A stretch of 64,000 bases of DNA from Ustilago trichophora (Eukaryota; Basidiomycota; Ustilaginomycetes; Ustilaginales; Ustilaginaceae), in the NCBI GenBank assembly GCA_900323505.1, contig OOIN01000040.1, positions 372,001-436,000 on the forward strand. Direction: 5' to 3'. The notes beneath the pieces were generated by a model that did no database searches, was not told the DNA's origin, and saw only the letters and a list, made by a program, of their open reading frames with translations. Positions within the stretch are counted from its first letter, which is position 1; each line of letters begins with the position of its first letter. Made by a program: the position numbers and the translations under genes. Of this stretch, positions 58,251 to 64,000 are shown in pieces.

Positions 58251-60404
58251 CTACAACTTGGCCTTCTCAGTGAACTGCACCGCCTCACCGCGGATCAAGC
58301 GACCGATGCCATCGTGGTATCCCTTGACCACACCATTCTCGTCCCTAGCCCCGCGCTCACCGGTGTGATTGAGCGGCTCCCTCTTCATCCACTCGATCAT
58401 CCTCTCATACGCTCTGCCATCGCTGCTTCCCAGCGGCGAGCACAGGTACCAGTCGTCCATGTCGAAGCTCTCCACTAATCCGAGAGCGTCCCTCCTGATG
58501 GGACCTGCTAGCAACCTCGCTGCACTCTCTCGCAATCTCTCGAGCTGTTCTGACGTCAGCAATTGCAGCTCGAGGAAGTCGCTCAGTGTTTCTTGCGACA
58601 AGATGCAGTTTTGGATGAGGTAGAAGCGCAGCAGTGCGTCTAGTGCGGCAATGTGTGACTTGTCGACGGCCACACCGAAGCGAGCCTTTGTGGAAGAGGA
58701 GGAACCAGACTTGAGCTGCTCGACAAGGTTATGGAAGGCGAAGCTGAGGAGATAGGCGCCATGAGCGTTGGATGCACGCACTGCCAGGTTGGTGTCGATG
58801 TGTTTGTGAACGCCGTCTGCGTTTTGGGCGTTGCAGCGGTGCTTGTCTAATCGATCCACAAGAAGCGCGGCTCGGTAGCCGAGCAGGTCCAACAGGGCAG
58901 TTGGCTGTTGGATCTGTTGAGTACTGACGCCTTGAGCACGCTTTGCAATGCTTTCGTTTGCATCCTGGCTGTTTGCGACAAGCTCGAGGTAGGCCAGCTC
59001 GGGTCGGAGCGCTTTACCATTGCGTTTACGTGTTTCGCTCAGCTGCTTGATCAGGAAGTTGGCCGAAGGTCCTGCCAAGAGCATCGAGTTTTCGCCTTCG
59101 TAGATGAGACCAGCGTTGGGCTGGTTACGTTCAAAGTCGAAGCCGGATGCCTGGCTGAAGCCATGTCCGCCCATGCTTCTGCGGCAGCGCTCAATTCCGG
59201 CGAGCGACTCGTTGGTGCAGACGGCCTTGAGCACGCTCGAGTAGCCGTGAACGAGGGGTAAGAGGCCGCTGTTGCCCGTGTTTTCGATCTCGGCAATCAT
59301 GTGATTGTAGATGCTCCTCAAGTGCTGACTGACAAAGGTGATGGCGTAGGCGCTGGCGAGGGCGGTGAGCACGCGGGTTTGCACGGATGCATAGTCGAGA
59401 ATCTTGGGTTCCAGCTGGTCGGGTTTGGTGGCCGATGTGCCCTGGCGTCGAACAAGGGCGTAGCGGATGGCAATGGTGGCAGCACGAGCCAAATGATGAG
59501 CAGCGATCTCGCAGAGGCCGACGCGGACCAAGGTCATGGTGCCACGAGTCATGACCTGTGCAGCAGCGTTTCGCTTTTGGTAGACGCCATCTTTGGAGAC
59601 TGTCTGGAAGCGTTGTAGCAAGTTTGTGCGAGGGATGCGAACTGCTTGAAAGCAGATATAGCCGTTGTCCATGGCAGGAGCGCCGAGCTTGCAGCCCATC
59701 TCGATGATGCGGCGACCGGGAAGCAAGGTGTGGTCTTTGAGGGAGCGAAGATGGACGAGGAAAGGATGCATGCCGTACGACTTGTCCTTGATAATGAGAT
59801 TAGCCATGACTACACCGTAGGTGGCAGTGAGACCGCTGCCACCAATCCATACTTTGCCTGCCGAAGGTTCAGGTGTATTGATCACCCATTCGTCTTTATC
59901 CAGGTCGAGCGTGGCTGTCGTTCTGAGCGCAGAAAGGTTGGAACCATGTGCGAGCTCGGTCTGCATATAGCATCCAAGCCAACGCCCGGATCGAACCATG
60001 GGACCCCATTCGGCCCACTGTTCTTGGCTTGCCTGTCGCATCAGTGTGGGCTGAGCCATACTTTCGGCCACTTGAATAGGGAGGTACTCGTCGGTGTACA
60101 ATCGCATCAGATCGGCGTCCTTCTTGTCCAATCCATGGCGGTTGCGGATCTCAAAATAGCGCAAGGCTACCTTTTGACCTTTGAAGAAGCGCTCGTTTCG
60201 GGACTGGAATACACGGTCCTCCTTGTCAAAAGTGTGGTCAGGATCGTGCTTGAGGAGCGATAACAGCCAGCGTGCATTGTCACGTTCGGCTTTGGAACCA
60301 GGCAGGATGCACGACATGGCATCCACATTGAACGAACATGCTGCGCGTTCCTCTTGGATGTCGCGCGGTTGCAGTGTCTCGGGTGCGGGTCTTGAGGATG
60401 CCAT
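58251..60404 (-). CDS. Peroxisomal acyl-CoA oxidase
   Basis: 717 codons, normal for the family. The enzyme is FAD-dependent and catalyses the first step of peroxisomal beta-oxidation, making 2-trans-enoyl-CoA and hydrogen peroxide. Visible features are the N-terminal helical region, the flavin/substrate block CYMQTELAHGSNLSALRTTA, the linker WIGGSGLTATYGVVMANLII and SMGGHGFSQASGF. The motif GLIYEGENSMLLAGPSANFL contains the likely catalytic Glu436. The C-terminal alpha-helical domain ends in AKL, a type 1 peroxisomal targeting signal. The start at 60404 (MASSRPAPETLQPRDIQEER) is consistent with family N-termini. In smuts that make mannosylerythritol lipids, peroxisomal chain shortening supplies acyl groups; a role here is only a guess. 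It diverges from the methyltransferase gene. Confidence 0.94.
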   Translation of the reverse strand: MASSRPAPETLQPRDIQEERAACSFNVDAMSCILPGSKAERDNARWLLSLLKHDPDHTFDKEDRVFQSRNERFFKGQKVALRYFEIRNRHGLDKKDADLMRLYTDEYLPIQVAESMAQPTLMRQASQEQWAEWGPMVRSGRWLGCYMQTELAHGSNLSALRTTATLDLDKDEWVINTPEPSAGKVWIGGSGLTATYGVVMANLIIKDKSYGMHPFLVHLRSLKDHTLLPGRRIIEMGCKLGAPAMDNGYICFQAVRIPRTNLLQRFQTVSKDGVYQKRNAAAQVMTRGTMTLVRVGLCEIAAHHLARAATIAIRYALVRRQGTSATKPDQLEPKILDYASVQTRVLTALASAYAITFVSQHLRSIYNHMIAEIENTGNSGLLPLVHGYSSVLKAVCTNESLAGIERCRRSMGGHGFSQASGFDFERNQPNAGLIYEGENSMLLAGPSANFLIKQLSETRKRNGKALRPELAYLELVANSQDANESIAKRAQGVSTQQIQQPTALLDLLGYRAALLVDRLDKHRCNAQNADGVHKHIDTNLAVRASNAHGAYLLSFAFHNLVEQLKSGSSSSTKARFGVAVDKSHIAALDALLRFYLIQNCILSQETLSDFLELQLLTSEQLERLRESAARLLAGPIRRDALGLVESFDMDDWYLCSPLGSSDGRAYERMIEWMKREPLNHTGERGARDENGVVKGYHDGIGRLIRGEAVQFTEKAKL

Positions 60405-61531
60405 CGCTAGAATGCAGGGTAACTAGGCTCGTGATGATGAGCTTGTTAGTGAATGTGGTTTGATGGCTTGATGCGGGGAGAGTGGACACCTAATATGGTA
60501 GGACGACAAAGTTGTTGGCAAGCAGGCAAAGTGAGCGTGTCTGTGTCTGAACGACGGCTACAATGCGGGGTCAAGCAGCCACAGCGCTTACTCGATTGCG
60601 GGGTTTGCACTACCGGAAGACCGGCCTCTTTTTCTCTTTAAACGTGGCCGGAAAGCGCATGAGCCGGTGACCGAACAAAACCGAAGCTCAAGCTTAAATA
60701 CACTCACCACATGCCGTCGCTCAGTGCGGTCTTTAAGATCCCAGCCGCCGGCCAAGCGTTCCGAATGGTTGGCTCCGTTGTCATGTCATGCTTTGCTTCC
60801 GAAGATATATCAGATGCTGTCGAGGCAAGGGTAACAGAAGTCATGTTTTTGGGACCTTGTTTTCGCTGCCCCCTTTTTTTTCCTCTTTTTTTTTTGTGGT
60901 GTTTTCGAGCTTGCTCAGAATTTGACAGGTTCTCAGCCTCCGCGGACAAGTTTGACAGCCGAAACTCAAGGCTCAGTCGACATACTGTACACCACAAGCA
61001 CTTGCTCGACCGTCAACAGGCATCTTGTTCACCATCATTCGCACTCTGTTTGACATGGGAATCAACTTCGCTCCTTGCTCCTTTGCGTTATAGCTGTTCT
61101 TCCACAAGCCTTTGGTCGGTGATGTACAATCTCATGCAATCGGTTCGACTCTGGCACATGCTGTATATTTCTCAATATTTGTGCCGACTGGATTCAACTG
61201 TCGTGGTGCCAATGCTGGCAATGCTGATACGTGCCAAGTAGTTGGAGCCACTGTCGCTGACAGATGTGCACATGCAGCCGATTCATCTTTGGCACCTTGA
61301 AGCACTGGACCCTGAAAGAGCCTAAATTCCACAGTGGTGCATGAGTTCTTGACAGACAGACTCGGACCATGCTCCTCCGTATCCATCGAGTCACCCTAAA
61401 GTCCTTCACACCATCTCCTTCTCTGCTCGACTGACATCAACTGAGCGCACTCTACACAGCTGACATCGTCATATATGTAGGCTGGGCCATTATGCATCAT
61501 CTTGAGTCTGGTCCTGCATCAACAAATCACA
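60405..61531. other. Divergent intergenic region, oxidase and methyltransferase genes
   Basis: About 1.1 kb. An open stretch at 60711-61241 (+) has no recognisable domain or coding character. A TACTGTACAC motif is at 60983. Presumably the two promoters. Confidence 0.5.
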
Positions 61532-62509
61532 ATGGCCCAAACACGCGCAGAACAACTCTTTAACATCAAAGCGATCGACGTAGCTGCTCATCACCTACAG
61601 CCCACATCGCAGCTCGGAAAGCAGGACAGTGTTCAGAGCATCCAAACTTCCCATCGGCTCGATATCTTGTATGCCTGGCTCACTGGAGCGGACCCCACAA
61701 CGAGCTCTTCCAGCTCTGAGCATGTCGAAGCTGATTATTCGTTACTTTCCGGCAATGTGATGGATCTAGGCTGTGGGCAAGGTGACCAGACAGGTGCCCT
61801 TGCTGCGCTTCTAGCCGCTCACCCCGATCGCTTCAACAAAGACGCACGCACCGCTAAGGTTGTCGGCGTAGACCCGGCTCCTCCAACTTATGGCTCGCCA
61901 TACACGCTGCAACAAGCTCAAGAGCACCTCTCGAGCTCCACCGCCCTGTCGAATCATCTCGAGTTCCTGCTGGGCAACACTGGTCCGGAAGCGCTCAAGA
62001 TGCAAACATTCAACACCGTCGTGCTTTCGCATAGCTCCTGGTACTTTCCCTCGGCTCAAATTCTCAACCACACATTGAGAGCGATCAAAAAGGCAGGCGT
62101 CAAGCATCTTCTGCTAGCAGAGTGGGCCATGACTGCGTCCCACCCTAACGCCGTGCCTCATCTGTTGGCTGCCTTGCTACAGGCTCAATCGCCTATCGAA
62201 GGAGGAAATGTGCAGACGCCGCTCAGTGCAGAGCAGTTGAAGCAAGTTGCGCTGGACGCAGGCTGGAAAGTGCATCGGGAACTCGCTTTCTTGCCAGCGG
62301 AAAAGTTGCATGATGGAGCATGGGAGATTGATATCGCCCGAGAGGCGGCTGATCAAGCGCTCAAGTTGGATACGGGCCGAGATAGGATCGCACAGAAGCT
62401 CGTGCGGTCGGTACAGGCGACAAGATATGCGCTCGACGAGACTGCAAAAAGATGCGCAACGCAAATTCGATCGATGGATGTTTGGACCGCTGTTCTCACT
62501 CCAGCCTGA
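61532..62509 (+). CDS. SAM-dependent methyltransferase (class I)
   Basis: The start is placed at the ATG in CACAATGGCC, ten codons inside the longest frame, because of its context. The product has 325 residues. Motif I of the Rossmann fold is VMDLGCGQGDQTGAL (about 76-90, with Asp78 and the Gly-rich loop). The acidic end of strand 2 is VVGVDPAPPTYG, and the later FNTVVLSHSSWYFPS and HLLLAEWAMTA fit motifs II-III. This class of fungal proteins methylates small molecules or proteins; the substrate is unknown. The closest pattern I recognise is a fungal-specific family in the methyltransferase 12 group. The gene stands alone between the oxidase and pantothenate kinase genes, with no sign of a cluster. 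Confidence 0.85.
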   Translation: MAQTRAEQLFNIKAIDVAAHHLQPTSQLGKQDSVQSIQTSHRLDILYAWLTGADPTTSSSSSEHVEADYSLLSGNVMDLGCGQGDQTGALAALLAAHPDRFNKDARTAKVVGVDPAPPTYGSPYTLQQAQEHLSSSTALSNHLEFLLGNTGPEALKMQTFNTVVLSHSSWYFPSAQILNHTLRAIKKAGVKHLLLAEWAMTASHPNAVPHLLAALLQAQSPIEGGNVQTPLSAEQLKQVALDAGWKVHRELAFLPAEKLHDGAWEIDIAREAADQALKLDTGRDRIAQKLVRSVQATRYALDETAKRCATQIRSMDVWTAVLTPA

Positions 62510-62803
62510 TCGTTTTACACAGTCAAGGGCACGGATGAGTTCTTCAATCGCAAAAGTTACAAACAACTATCCAGATCAAGAGTCAGTCTGTAGATGTTCG
62601 TGAGTTGGCAGGGTCGGAAGAACAGCTGTGCAGCTCTTCTGAATTGGATTTGCTCGAGTTGACTTAGGACTACAATGGTACAAGGTCATGGTCCGCGTGT
62701 ATAATGCAGCGAGGAAATGAAGCGCCTGAATGAAACTTGGGATCAAAAGCAGGACCATGCATCGGGAGACCTTGGATGTTAGCCGCAGTCTTCTGTTGCT
62801 CAC
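62510..62803. other. Intergenic region between convergent genes
   Basis: 294 bases containing the 3' ends of the methyltransferase and pantothenate kinase genes. No other feature seen. Confidence 0.5.
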
Positions 62804-64000
62804 TTAGCTTGCCCGATTCACAGCCTGCTGTGCCAGCTGTTGGGCCTCCTGGTTGGCAATGAGTGTATCAAGTGAAGAAAGCAGGTGATCGAGCTTGCCT
62901 TCGAGTCCACCAACCACCTCCTCGGTCTGTTCCAAGTTGGCGAGCAGACTCAAAATCTCGTTGCGCTCGGCCTGAGATGTAGCGGAATCGGCAACATCGC
63001 TAGTGGGTATCTTCAATGAGTTGAGAGATGCCAGAATCTCTTTGAGCTGCGCGGCTTCGTCTTTGCCTGTCACAGATCCTTCCTCGTCCGATTCATCGTC
63101 CCCAGCTTCTCCATTTGCTTGTTGCGCTTGTGAGACTGACGCTGCTGGTGAACGTGATTTTTGTAGCTGTTGCTGTTGCTGCGACATGATGCCGTTCAGA
63201 AAATCAAGATCAGACTGTTGCGATCCAACAAGCTTTTCTTGTTGTGTCGACTCTTGTGTGGGCGTCTTGTTGTCTGCGGCAAAGACGTCTTCTTGTTGCA
63301 AACGGGCCAATTGCGGGTTTGGCAACGCCATTAAAGTGTCTTGCGAGACTGGCTCAGGCAAACTGTCACTGTTCAAGACGGGAGGGTTCAAGGACGCAGC
63401 TTGGATCTGAGCCCAGTCGAGGGGCTCGTCAGAGGAAGAAGCGGGCGACACAGAGCGTCCCAGGCCTGATGGCACGGACGGTGTTGACCTGCCCGTCGTT
63501 CCTGTGCCTGCAAACGATGCAGCCATAGCATGAGCTGCGGCGCGGGCGTTGTTTGCAGACGAAGCGGGGTCTTGCGAGACATGCTTGATCCAAGCACCGA
63601 TGGCGCCAAGGTAGCCCTCATGGCGAAGGAAAAAGGCACGCTTGGTTCCTTTACTCCAGAAGCGAATGGCGTATGAGAGAGTGCTGATGGTGGCTTGATG
63701 ACCACGGATGAAGCATCCGCCAAAGTAGATGCGATCGAGGTTATACTTTTCTGCGTTCATGTAGGCGATCTGACCTATGTTGTTCGAGATGGCGTAGAGG
63801 AGCGACTTGCAAATGTCTTCGGATCGGAACTTTTTGCGACGCTCTTCGGCGTTGCGAGGAGCAGAAGAGCTGGGATCTTTACGGAAAACTTTGCCAAAAG
63901 ACGAAGCGATCGTGGAACTCTTGAGACCAAGGTGGTTGAGGCCGACAGATCCGTAAATGTCGCCGACGAGCATGTCGACGTTTGCATTGTCACCTTGCTC
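62804..64000 (-). CDS. CAB1: Pantothenate kinase, C-terminal part (cut by window end)
   Basis: The frame runs off the window edge. Its first residues, EQGDNANVDMLVGDIYGSVG, are internal to eukaryotic (type II) pantothenate kinases, so the Met at 63973 is not the true start. Further family blocks are LGLKSSTIASSFGKVF, RSEDICKSLLYAISNNIGQI and RIYFGGCFIRGHQATISTLS, ending with FFLRHEGYLGAIGAWIKH. The enzyme phosphorylates pantothenate, the first and controlling step of coenzyme A synthesis. About 258 residues follow the kinase core, rich in Ser, Ala and Gln with acidic and polyQ patches and a heptad-like end (LLANLEQTEEVVGGLEGKLD) that may form a coiled coil. Yeast Cab1 lacks such a tail. Confidence 0.92.
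   Translation of the reverse strand, partial: EQGDNANVDMLVGDIYGSVGLNHLGLKSSTIASSFGKVFRKDPSSSAPRNAEERRKKFRSEDICKSLLYAISNNIGQIAYMNAEKYNLDRIYFGGCFIRGHQATISTLSYAIRFWSKGTKRAFFLRHEGYLGAIGAWIKHVSQDPASSANNARAAAHAMAASFAGTGTTGRSTPSVPSGLGRSVSPASSSDEPLDWAQIQAASLNPPVLNSDSLPEPVSQDTLMALPNPQLARLQQEDVFAADNKTPTQESTQQEKLVGSQQSDLDFLNGIMSQQQQQLQKSRSPAASVSQAQQANGEAGDDESDEEGSVTGKDEAAQLKEILASLNSLKIPTSDVADSATSQAERNEILSLLANLEQTEEVVGGLEGKLDHLLSSLDTLIANQEAQQLAQQAVNRAS

Noticed and set aside
60711..61241. A 176-codon plus-strand frame between oxidase and methyltransferase genes
   Set aside because: Odd composition rich in Cys, Phe and Ser, no domain, and it would occupy the divergent promoter region.

Overview
The window looks like a gene-dense piece of a nuclear chromosome from a smut fungus (Basidiomycota, Ustilaginaceae). 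The reasons are very long intron-free reading frames in GC-rich codons, a Kin3-type UNC-104 kinesin, two Zn2Cys6 regulators, a NuA4 subunit with a long acidic tail, intron-bearing tRNA genes, and CT-rich 5' leaders. An intact RNA-dependent RNA polymerase (RdRP) gene argues against Ustilago maydis, which is reported to have lost RNAi, and favours a relative that kept it (the U. hordei, Sporisorium or Pseudozyma group). The species cannot be named from the sequence alone.

Layout. 1-3.0 kb: no supported gene. 3.0-9.3 kb: Mediator subunit Med13 (+). 10.8-16.4 kb: a 1876-residue protein joining a PPR (pentatricopeptide repeat) protein to an NDUFAF5-type complex I assembly enzyme (+). 17.4-22.4 kb: Kin3 (+). 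23.1-25.2 kb: urea transporter Dur3 (-), with a decayed tandem copy of its 3' end next to it. 25.2-28.5 kb: an AT-richer, mostly gene-free stretch with a tRNA-Ala and a coding-like but frame-broken minus-strand signal. 28.5-30.7 kb: a secreted repeat protein (+). 31.0-40.6 kb: two divergent Zn2Cys6 transcription factors flanking a tRNA-Phe. 41.1-44.0 kb: a MINDY deubiquitinase with a CaaX end (+). 45.0-49.3 kb: RdRP (+). 49.9-51.1 kb: cyclophilin 40 (+). 51.3-53.9 kb: Rqc1/TCF25 (-). 54.2-55.1 kb: Sco1 (+). 55.3-57.7 kb: Eaf7 (-). 58.3-60.4 kb: acyl-CoA oxidase (-). 61.5-62.5 kb: SAM methyltransferase (+). 62.8-64.0 kb: pantothenate kinase, cut by the window end (-).

The genes are mainly housekeeping and are not an operon-like pathway. 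Loose themes are mitochondrial respiration (PPR-NDUFAF5 fusion, Sco1), ubiquitin/proteostasis (MINDY, Rqc1, Cyp40), transcription (Med13, Eaf7, two regulators) and acyl-CoA metabolism (oxidase, pantothenate kinase). The most accessory-looking part is 22.4-30.7 kb. The most unusual observations are the PPR-NDUFAF5 fusion with an internal presequence-like segment, the RdRP, the tandem Dur3 fragment carrying five 9-13 bp deletions, the secreted protein with duplicated modules, and a palindromic TACTGTAC/GTACAGTA motif scattered through the intergenic DNA.
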